From NCBI RefSeq assembly GCF_003589595.1, contig NW_020653945.1, forward strand, positions 7,566,458-7,630,457: a stretch of DNA of 64,000 nucleotides. Reading direction: 5' to 3'. The position numbers and the translations under genes are program-made. Shown in pieces: positions 33,085 through 45,000 of this stretch. Under the pieces are notes generated by a model. It worked only from the letters and a program-made list of their open reading frames with translations. It had not been told where the DNA came from and ran no database searches. The stretch comes from Hyposmocoma kahamanoa. Taxonomy: Eukaryota; Arthropoda; Insecta; Lepidoptera; Cosmopterigidae. Positions within the stretch are counted from its first letter, which is position 1; every line of letters starts with the position of its first letter.

Positions 33085-36000
33085 TATATATATATGTAAA
33101 TTGTTTTGTAACTGTACAATATTAACAGTATTGTGTGTGTTTGTCAGTGCCAAACAACCACACCAATTGCTTGGTCTCAAACTTGGGACTTCCCTGTACA
33201 GTACAGACCCACTATGAGTACCAGAGCAACGAAATCACTCCGGGGCACTACCAAGGAATCGAGCCCGGGACCTCCACATCCAATGCCACAGCGCAAGATG
33301 TTGGGCTACTGAGGTCGAAAAATTTGGCACAATATGTGCCGTCCACTAACTAAAACGCCACTAAAAAAACGAGTAGTCAACTATCCTTTTTAAATAGAAA
33401 AAGATAGAGCACAAACTTCTCTTTTAAAAGCAGTTAAAATTAGTTAACGTGTCCAATTTATCGAAACTTACCCTAACGATGCATTGCTGAAAATTTCAAT
33501 ATTCTAAAACTGGATGATTTTTTATGACATCGCAAAAAAATATTTTGTCACTTTGCTGCGTTTTAGTTAGCGGACGGCGGATATGTACAAATTTCTTTAT
33601 AATAATAATCTTTATAATAATAAATCTTAATAATATTAAATAATAATCAAAGGTTACGAAAAAGGTTTGTATGAGTATTTATGCATTAAAATACATTTGT
33701 AACAGTCTTGTGTCCATACTAGGAATCAACAAGTGTGACAGATCTCTACAATCTTAAGAGTTATATTTTTATTATGTCCATAAATAAACACGTATTACAC
33801 ATTGTTATCTAATATAACTGTATAAATTCTCAACATTATTTTAGCATGTTTCTAGAAACAATTTGTACTGTCGCCAGTATGTTATACCATTTCAGCGTAA
33901 TATAGCTACGTTGTACGCAGTGAAAATAATTTTCAAACATGGCGTGCGCGCGAGTCGCGACCTACTTACAAGTACGCACGATAACGCAGGATGTCATAGT
34001 TTCCCTATGCTCCAACTGCGCGAGCGCTCTATTCTAACTTTAGATTGTTTTTGCAACACACTGATGTACATTCTAACTGGCAGTTATTTGCGTTTTGCAA
34101 TTCATTATCTTAATTATCTATTTGTTATAAACAAGAAAATTAATGTAACGTTACAAATAAAATTACCTGTGACGACTTATAAAACTTCTGTATTCGCAAT
34201 GGGAATGTTTGCAAGTCAACAATGCAGTCATTAAGTAAAATTAATTACTAAATCTGTATACATTGAGGGTTACAAAAACAATTTTGAAATCGCAATTTGT
34301 TCGAATCGCGTCCGCTTTTAATCGTAAAGTTGGAGTCTGCGAACTTTCGATTTATCGTTATCGTGTGCTCCGAGAGAAATTATCGGCGTATCCCGAGTTG
34401 GTCCTAATGATTTCGCAAGCAGACTGCGACTGTGTCACTAGTACAATGAGTCTTAGTAAAATTACCAATTCATCTACTTATGCATTATCGAATCTAGATT
34501 TCTTTCTAATTCCTTTTTAAAATCGATAAAGTCAATCGTTGTAAAGTTTATTGAAAAGTTAATTTTCTGAGTTGCTTGTACTAAGTTGCTTGCAGGAATA
34601 ATAAAACGAAACATGCATTTCTGCATCGGTTAAGTGAACGTTAGAAAACCTTCGAATCGTTCGTAGAAGCAATTTACCTACTTCGAAAGCAACCGTAGGT
34701 GAACTTAAGTAACGTAATGACACGTCAACTAGGATGCTTAGTGCTTGCGTAACAAAACTGACCTACACAAACGTAGCGAACACTGTATTGGCATTGCGAT
34801 AAAGATTGTAATAACTTCAGAAGTGAGTCAGTATTATACATAACATTTATTTGTTCATATTATATACATAATATTTATTTGATATATTATTATTATTATT
34901 TAAAAACAGGTGCTTTAAAATTTATTTGTGCCTGTGTTTAAAACTAGTGTACTAATTTTGATCAACACCGCATTAGTAAACGAGACTGAGTTATTCTCAT
35001 ATCTACGGCCCGATGCTAGTGCAATGCAGAAAATGTCGCATTTACTAATATCGTGGTTACATTGTCTTCGGATACGGCAAGACTTTAATAATGACCAAGA
35101 CCTTATTTTGACATTGAAATGACATACATGAAGTTATTTCAACCAATTTAATTTAAAAAAATAACATAACTTCTGATTTCAACATAACACTAACTTTATC
35201 GACTATGTTTTTTAATTATACCAAGTGACGGGACGAACAAATCTCGCGCCTAGTAAGCGTCACGCTTATCCGTGACAGTTGCAGTGCCACTCAGAACTTA
35301 AAGCGCAAAGATCTGAGGGAAACTGTCATTGCTCCTGTCATCCTGAGACATAAGTTGACAAGTGCCATGTGCCATTTCATCAACACCCTTACCCTTTAAA
35401 ACCGGAACGCAGTAATGCTCACATTACCTACTGCTTGACGGTAGAAATAGGTAATGTGGCAGTACTTCTATGGACGAACTCTTCCATAAAGAGTTCTACT
35501 GCTATTAGATTATGTTTGAAATACTATTGATTATAAACGGACTTGCACTAATAATGATTTCAAAATTTATACCAGGAAAAAGATGTTTTGAGACAATAGA
35601 AATGTTTGTGACATTTTCTGCAGGCTTTGAGGTATATGACTTTATTTCGAAAATGAGACACTGCAGCAATATACTAAAGATTATCTCCACTCAAACAGAT
35701 TTGTATTATAGCGCTCAAGGGGAAAGTGAAGTATAACTAAGTGTATTTTGTAGAGCCGAGCGCGTCTTTAGGATGCCTAGTAGTTGTGTAACGTAACTGA
35801 CCTATATGAATCGCGAGTGCACCCTGCTGCTCTAACTGGATTATTGCAGGACGTTGACATCTACTGGCTTAGTACAGTGTACATCAAAGGCACTCAAGTT
35901 ACTTACGATTTGAAATCATTTAATATAAGTGTGTGATAGTTTTATTTTAATTTTGAAGCCAACTTTACACTTGTATGTTTTTTCAAATAAGTGTAACACA

Positions 36001-39000
36001 AAAATAACACATATTAACATTTAGTCACGTTTGATACTAGGCTGGATGTAAACTTACAGGGAATTATTGTAGAAGTTTTTTTTTTCAGTATTGTAAAATT
36101 TTAATTTTTCTTTAAACATATTTTTCTTTCAAAGACATTACTAGGGTCAAAGTGCGTAGGGAAAGAAAACACTTGAGTTTGAATGCTGTTTAGCCAAAAT
36201 GCCAATGCAAACATACATGATGTTACATATATTTACGGTCACAATGAACAAGGTTATTAATGTGCAAAACAATGAAAATTATATGCAACAAAATGTTTTG
36301 CTTATGAAAACTAGGAAGCTTTAGCTTCGTTGCACAGCCCAAATTGGACGGCCTTAATGAGTGCGGTGAAAGGTTATCCACTATCAATTAACACCATTTT
36401 AAGTTGATCCATTAAGGGTCGTGAAATTATGTCAATTCATCATTTAAACAAAGCCAGCAAGCCGTCGTGGAAGTATTTTAGTAAGGTTGGTCAAAGTTCA
36501 AAGTGATTGTCATTTTTCATATCAGTAGAGTGTATTATTAATTTAATAAGCAATTATTCATATTATTCGATACATTTAATTTCTATAATATAAAATATAA
36601 AAGAAAATCTCGAACTTTTCACTTTTTTAGTAATGTGTGTGTGTGTGTGTGTGTTAGAGAAGTTACGTTGAGTATGAACTTCAAAATGTATGTCATTGGG
36701 TTTCATATTTAGTTCTCGAAAATGGTATAAAGTAGTACTCACCTTGATTCAGCAGTATGTAGACCTTCAGACACACATATTCCTCCATACGGAGCTGGAT
36801 TCGGCGGAATACGCAGGTTATCTGTGTCATCTTCTCAACCACCAATCCCACGTCTAGCCGCAGTTGCTCCAGTGTGATTGGTCGCCCCATCAGGGAGGTT
36901 AGGCAGCTCTGCAGCGTCCGCAGGTTTGCATTGACCTACATAAAAAACGGAAGAGAATTTGAATTATGAATTTGGAAAATATTAAATGATATATTTTGAA
37001 TGGAATTTAAAATGACGAAATATAGGTATACGAAATAAATGTTAATGTAGTTACTTATTGGGTTCAACACTTATTTTACAACATCGTATAATTAAGAAAA
37101 TGTTGCCTTGCGATTTCCTTGTAATAAATCTATAAATAGTACATAAATCAATATATTTATGTAATATAGAATATGTAAGCAAATAGGAAATGCTCTAGAC
37201 AATGAAAAATGCTTTTTGTGTAACTATCGTCGTTACCGTGAATTTACGTAACACGCGCAATTCGCGGGCCGTGATTGTGCACTACTAAGTGTACCACGCC
37301 AGTGCCACTTATATGATGCAATATTTTTATTTACCAACTAAAAATATCCTATCTTCCAATTGTGACGATAAATAACAGAAATAAATTAATTCAACGTGTA
37401 TAACAATTGTTATATAGTAATTTATTAATGTGTATCATGTACACAACTCGACTAGTTCGTAATATTGGAATCTATTTATATGCGTCGGATCAACTTGCGG
37501 ACAATACAGTGTCCTGGTTATTACTATACTTTACGATTCTAATAAAGCGAGTTATGCAGCAATTGTGCGTCCGAGTGCAGCTAGTTCTATGCCAGTCGCG
37601 ACTTTCTATATTGCGCAAGCGCCGATGCAGATCACGTAACTACTCCGCCGTATGTGGCGGAAGTCGCTGCGGCGAAATAGCAAATGTGACCCTATCATTT
37701 CTATATTTTATTGAATTTTATAGAAAGATAAAAGTTAGTTGAAAATAACAAGGAGTCACTCACCTCTTGCATAAAGTCGTGTTCATGATCTGAAGAAGGA
37801 GGCGCGTGCGCGTGCTTTCCATGCATTGCTTGGTACGCCGCCGTCGTCAGTACTGAGATCTCATGCCACTTTTCCATTAACAATTTCGAATGTATTTCCA
37901 TAGGAATTTCCATAATGAAGGGCAATTTCTTTGTCCAAGCAACCATTTTATGTACTATGGAGTCACCGATCTTGCAAAGCTTGTCTCCGATCTCCGACGT
38001 GTCGTGGAGCAAATCCGGTAAATGGCGTACTGTCGCGATGTCTTCCATAGCGTCACAGTCGATCAGCGCTCTGATCATGTGTAAGGCCCTTTCAAGAGGT
38101 ATCGCTCGATCTCGAGATGACGAGACTGCGCTTTCTAACCGTGCTCTAAGATGGACAACCTGTAAAAAATATTTCATTAGAGGTTACATTCTGTTAATAC
38201 CGCATATATATACACACTAATATATGTGCTTCAGATAAGTTACCTCGCTTGGATTTGTGAGTGCAGTTTTTAAGATGGTTCCATTGACAAGGTGTTGTGG
38301 TAGAGGTGGTAATGGATCTTTAGGTTTCTCAGGTGGTGACGCTCGACTGGTCGTGGTTGCTGCCTTATTTGCTTTTTTGTGCTTCTTGTATTTCACCTTA
38401 TACAGGTTGTAGACTGCACCACTGTTGCGTCCGCCTGGCATTCGGTCTTCTCGAACAGCTGTAAAAAACAAAGATAATAAGCGCAATACCATCAAATTAG
38501 ATGTACTAACACCTTATAAGACTAATACGTACCTTGTAAAACCATGCCCTGCTCTATACATTTCTTGAACCGGCAATACTGGCATCTATTCCGTTGCGCT
38601 TTCGTAATTTCACAGCCACCGTCAGCGACACACGTGTACACTCTACGGTTTTGTACAGTCCGTTTAAAGAAACCTTTGCAACCTTCACATGTTATAATGC
38701 CATAATGAAGTCCCGTGGCTTTGTCTTCACAGATCATGCAGATCATAGGTTGGTCATCCTCGTCGCGATCAGCTTCAGGAGCATATGTCCGCAGCTCCGG
38801 CCTCGGCAGAGCCAGCGAACTGGCACCCGCAACACCCACTGCTCCTGATACGCCTGCCGCTTGAGTAAGGTTCAGAGCGTGAAGCTGTTGTTGCGCTGGT
38901 AGTTGCGAAACATCCCCAGCCCACAGCAACTCCATATTCAGAGGAGGACCTCGTGGCCGCCGAAGCTCCCCACCTAGATTCAGAAGTAATCTCGCTGCGG

Positions 39001-42000
39001 ATTCCTCACTACAGGTAGCCGGATCTGGGGTAGGCGGAGTTGGTGTGTGTGACGCGCTGGCTGCCGGTTCTCCACCAGGATTGGGCGCCGGCAAAGTCCA
39101 AAACATCGTTCTAACTCCACCCGATTCACCCATGATAACAGCAGGTGCTCCTCGCCATTGGGTGGACCCTCTGGCGCCAGTTTTAGATTCAAGTGGTTGC
39201 GGTGGGAAATGCCCACCGATAAGCTCCGGCTTAACGCCATTGATACAGGCGGTAGGTGGCCAGGGCCCTGGCGATAGTGATGAATGCGATCCTGGCGGGG
39301 GTGGGGCGATAGGACGCGGCCTGTACGGCTGAGGAGGTTCAGGAGGCGCTCCTTCGACTTTCACGGAGGATATTTGAGAAGGTGATGTAGCATCATTTTT
39401 ACAACTTGCGGGAGAGTTTTCCGACTTGATTGGAGCAGGTGCACCCTCGAACTTAATGACGGAGTAGGGCGGCGCAGAACGGATGACGGTGGGGTGGCAG
39501 GCCGGTGACGGCGATGGCGATCCGCCGCCGTCGAATACGGGCGGCGGGTGCGGCGGCGTGTTGCAGCCCGCCTCTGCCATGCGCGGAGACGGCGGGCCTG
39601 GGTCCGGCGACGACGTGCTCGTGTCGGCGGCCGACTCGCCTGTGGGCACACGCTCAAAATTAACAAAAGCTAGACGACTTCTCAATTCCGCGCTAAGGAA
39701 AAAGAGCACCGTGGACAAATAGAAACTAGGTGAAATGTGAACGACCGTGCAGCAGCTAGAGGCGCGGAGCGCGGCGGCGCGGGGACGCGACACTGCACTT
39801 CCCGACGCCGCCGACTAGATTAGCCGGTTGCGTCACAATATGAACACTACGGTCCCAGCCAAATAGAAAATCTCATTTTGTCAATTGTGCAAATGATAAA
39901 CAGTTTAGATTATTAAGACAAAAGTCTGTATATCCCCGTAGAACCTTAGTTCACTTTCAATTTAAAATTGATTCACTGTTGACAGTCTACCAAAGACATG
40001 TAGGTATGTTATAAAGGTAATTTTATATAACTATCCGGAATAGAAGTGGAAAATGTAGGAAGCGTGGTGTCGGCACGGGTCGCAACGGGCGAGCGAGATG
40101 CGAACGGCGTTTGCGGAGAAAGTGAAAGCTGCGCGGGCGCAGATGGGGCGCCCGGAAGCATAGCGCAGCGCCCGCGCACAGCACAAAGGCTTGTTGGTCC
40201 ACTATTTCATGAACACCATTATTATTTTTAGAACTATTCTTATCTGTTATGTTACAATTTATGCAACTAGAAAACAAATACCTATTAATATGGCCAACAA
40301 AAGGATGCGTGAAGAATCTTTACAAAATTCATGGGAAATAATGTGGCCTCCACATGCATTTAAGCAATTCATCTTGTTTATTTTTTAATAGCTTCATTGA
40401 TGAAAAACTATTATCCTTACAACGTTGTGTTTGTAAGAAAGAACCATGTAAACTGTAATCGGGAAAAATATCAATCAGCATTTTGTAGAACAAACAGCAA
40501 CATGTAACATTTTTCACTTAAATTAATCAGAAACTTTACCGACTTTTTATTACTAAATCCATAGGCGTAGTTACCCTCTCACTCGACGTCGCTTACATCT
40601 CAACACTGTGGATGACAGTCCATGGACTTCAATAATTTTGCTTCATCACAAAACACGAGAAAATGAATTCAAATCGAGGTGTCATCAATGGTTAAAGGAT
40701 AAAGGGCGCGCTGGCGCAAATTTTGTTTACGCGGGGAAAAGTCGCGAAGAAAGTTTTCCACTGGCAGCAGCGGCGCGACGGCGGCGGGCGCTCGCAGTGA
40801 GCCCGACCTACCGCACGAGCGGCAACCGCGCCCCGCTCCGCGCTCCCCGCGGCGCTTCCCGGTCCCTCCCTCCAGCACTATTAGGTCACTCAGCCGGCCG
40901 CGGCCGTGCGTGCCCGCTGCAACCGCACAATGACTAGTGCAGCGCGTGCACCGCTCTCGCTTCGAGGACGATCTCTATTTCACTCCGCGTCCTTTGCCAC
41001 ATCATTGGTGGGGACCGATCTTTCTAGCCGCATGTTGCAATTCTTAGGTTCTAGGTGCGCTATTTCACAGCTAGGTACGTATATCTATGTCCCGTTCTGA
41101 TTGCCAGTTGTAGTTTGTAGACATTTCGTTACTGACCGACATTTACGCGTTTTTCCTACTAAGTAAACAACACGAGGAAAATGTTTTAACTCAGTAACGA
41201 TTTGAACATGATATAACATTATGTCAGAAAGTGCGATAACCTATGGCATATACATATATTTTAACATGCAATTCAGGAAAATGAAAGAAGGCTTTGGTTC
41301 AGACAGAAACAATGAAGACAGATACGCAAGCTCTATTTCGGAGCGGTATCGCGACTGCAGTCGAAGGTCGCGCGCGGTCACCGACACAGCGGTAACTGGG
41401 TCACACCCCCACCCCCGCCGCCCCGCGACACCCCGTCGCGCTCGCAACCCCCGGCCACGTGTTGCCGTCGCATCTCTACGGCAAAGCTGATCCTCATTAA
41501 TTTAGTGACGGAAAATTCCATGGGGGTTCAGATTGAAATTAAATTAATCTGTATATAACTGACTGAGATTGATTGTTTTCCTACGAGTACCTTTATTTTG
41601 AACGTACCAGGAAGACATTTAACGACTAACTTGTATTCAAGTATTTTCGCAATTATTTATTTATATATTCGAAATATTTAGTGCTCATACTTTTATTTAC
41701 GTAAGTAATAAAATATATTTATGTACTGTTTTTGTTCTTGTGTGTGAGCAATAAAGACTATATCTATATAAATAACATAACCTAACCTAACTACCAACAT
41801 GTACACCTGGAGTTTCCCAAGTGCGCAGTAATTTCTTTTACAGTAGTTTGTTATCAGAAGACCTTCGGGCGTTTTAAGTTTGTACAACTCTATAAAAAGT
41901 ATACAGAACTGTGTAGTTTTATTATTTTTCGTCACGGAAATTGCTTATCTCGAAGACGGAACACACATTATTGCAAAACGTCGGTCATTTGACTTTTGCC

Positions 42001-45000
42001 AAATTTTGACTGACTATACAGTCAGTTCAGTTAAATATAAAACTAGTATTTCCATACGGAAATACTAGTTTTATATTGAACTGCCACCGTGGCCGAACAG
42101 TCACCATACTTAACTGCCGCGCAGAGGTCCTGGTTGTGATTCCAGAAGCGGGAGAAATATTTGAATGGCCTACATTTATTTTTCTCGTGAGGTTGGGTGT
42201 AACTTGTGGTTGTCTATGTGATATGTGTGGGTGTACATGGCACCCGCGACACAGGGTTTCCCTAGTGCGGGGCTATGAATATGTGCGTTATATTTAGCGT
42301 CATAAGCGATAGTCACTCTGATCTATATACGTAACTGAATATATACGTATTGTCATTGAGTAGTTTCTTGAATCAAGGGTAAAACTTAATAGTTTTACCC
42401 TTGATTCAAGAAACTACTGGGTAATCGCTAGTCTGGGATTACCCAGACTAGCGAGATCTCGCAACTTTTGGCGGTGAAAGAACCGCGAGACTTGGTTTCG
42501 TTTTTTTGGTTACTATTCCCTAGTTTAATATATATATATTATAACTAGTCCCTAGTTTAATATATCGCTTCGAAAGCGGTTGCCCCGACCGTCTAACCAG
42601 AAATACAGCTCAAATAGGTCGTAAAAATAATATATTACCTATTGTGGAAAATCGATTAAATCAACGTCTTCGAATTTTCCTTGAATTGAATTATTTATAC
42701 TACGCTGCGAGTAAATTGCAATGAGAATGTGTGTAATTTTACAGGCAGTTTTTTTTTCACATTTTTTATCGTTTCACTCTTCAGCGTGGAAAAGACGTCA
42801 TGTAGTCAATAATTCCAAATAAAATTAATAACATACGTTATTAATAAATACGCAGCGGTTGTACTACAAAACTGTTAACAGTTTCATAACAGTTTTGCAT
42901 AATTAATGGAGTGAACTGATTTGGTTGACTTTTCATGATATACCTAAAATAGTGAATCTCAATTTTTTTACACAACTGTGGGTGTAGTTGTTTTCCAATT
43001 TCACGATGCTAAACAATATGTGTTTTATACAGCATATCATAAAAACAAATGCCAAACAGTTGCATTTTGCAAGCTGCATGCGAGGGGCGCGTCAATGTGA
43101 CGCCGCCGATGAGGTGAGGAGCGCGGCAGCGTCACGAGGCGGCCAGCGTCACACCCCCACGTGCCCGGTGACGCACGTGACGCCCCACCGCGTAACGTAC
43201 TCGTAGCTAACTGTTATCTGGATTTATACATTACGTAACACGATTCAGTAATGCCCGTTCTATTTTAGAAGATCGTATTTTGAGAGTTTATGCCTCATAT
43301 CGATTTTAGAACTGAAAACGTTGATCGAACGTCAGTTGCAACTTATCGACACCTTGAACTTCTAAAAACCTGGCATACTAGTTTGTGTTATATTACGGCT
43401 CGTTTCGTCATTAAAGCATCTTAATTTATAAAGTCATACTAGTTACAAAAGATAACGCTCATCTATCTTACGGAAGGTAAAGTTGCGGCGCGCGGGTGCG
43501 TTACGTTATGTGGTATGACTGAACATCTTTCTCTCATGAAATATTCATGAGTTCACAATGGCATAATTACGCCATTTTATTGCTCTCACCTCTCGGGTAA
43601 ACTTTCTTCGTCGATGCTGTGTCACATTGCGTCATTCGGCTAGAATGTTATTGCAAAAAATTTGCATACATTAAAGTTTATTTTGAATTGTTAGGAATAG
43701 CGTTAATTGATAGTGTGACAAATTGAGATTGTTTGAATATTTTATCGTTCATTTGCCAAATACTCCTCTTCATAGGATTTTAAAAAGAATAATAACATTG
43801 TATAAAGTTTCTATTTATAGAAAAAAAATTTAAACATTCAAATTCCATCGAAATTATTCATGAAAAATGTGGAAGTAAAAATAGGCATCACTGTAGAATT
43901 CAGAATAAAATACTAGAACTCCTAGAAACTTTGAGTAATAAACATTATTTCGACCATTGCCATTAACGCACGCAGTATAAAATGTCGAAATAATATATAA
44001 ATTGCTGCTATTCAAAGCATGCAATTTTAAACCGACTTGTTGGACGAGATCCGCGACGAGTAAGAGGCATTTTTCGGTGAAAGTTACGGCATTTCTTAGA
44101 ACCAGTCGCGAGTCTCTCACACGCTTCGTGTTATGAATATTATACAACTTTCCGTCATTTGACGGCGATTATAAAATATTCTAATTCGTTTCCGAATTTC
44201 ATATTATGTAATTTAAAAACCGACATTTGATCAATCGATGCAATTTATACGTAGACACGTAATTTTTGTTCCTATATAATTTCATGAACTTTTTTCGCAT
44301 TTGGTGGGACTTTTTTAGCTACTGAATTTATATTTTGGATTTTATAGCTAAGAACGAGAGCAAATAAAGATCTATAAACTTATTAGTGACTTAAAAATTT
44401 AACGACGTTTTCGTGTGAAATATCGCCAATTTGTAAACAACGTAACGTGTCGTAATAAATGGTTAGTATTAGTCAACGTTTACTTTCGTACGTTTTGATA
44501 ACCGGCTTTTTGGGTCTTTGCCCTCATGATATCTATATAACCTGTTTGTTTTGTTTAAGATGTTCACGTGACTAAAATACCTTTACCTATGTTAAACTTT
44601 TTGATGAAAAGAATACGAAAAATGTTTACAAAATGACATTAAACATGACAGGCTATTTCCCGTTTTATGACTTTTCTTTAAGATGCGATTTTTATAGAAC
44701 GGAAAAGTCATGCAACTGGTGGTAAGCGACAGGCCTGTTCATAGCATTTGCATGGCCACTTACAGCTTAAATGCATAGATGTGAGGGGCACTGCCACTGC
44801 GCCCGTCACCCTGAGACATAAGTTGGCAAGTCCCATGTGCCTGTAAATTTACCAGCACCATTAACCCTTCAAAACAGGAACACAGTAATGCTCTCATCAC
44901 TACTGCTTGGCGGTAGAAATAGGTAAGGTAAGTAGTACTTCCCTGGACGAACTGTTTCACAAGGAGCTCTACTGCTACTCTCAAGGAGTTTTACTACGAC

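Noticed and set aside
33135..33353. 72-codon plus-strand frame
   Set aside because: It lies entirely in a reversed tRNA-derived SINE. The apparent protein is a by-product of repeat sequence.
37407..37742. 111-codon plus-strand frame in an HR4 intron
   Set aside because: No recognised domain. It starts in AT-rich intron and ends beside the antisense of an HR4 exon.
39641..39793. N-terminal extension of the HR4 exon 2 reading frame
   Set aside because: The open stretch before the acceptor has no ATG (it begins with GTG) and includes a polypyrimidine tract and AG. The exon joins perfectly to the 46070 exon instead.
42034..42453. The perfect palindromes as microRNA precursors
   Set aside because: Real pre-miRNAs have longer loops and mismatched arms. 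Exact arms with 4-nt loops look like fold-back duplication, not miRNA genes.
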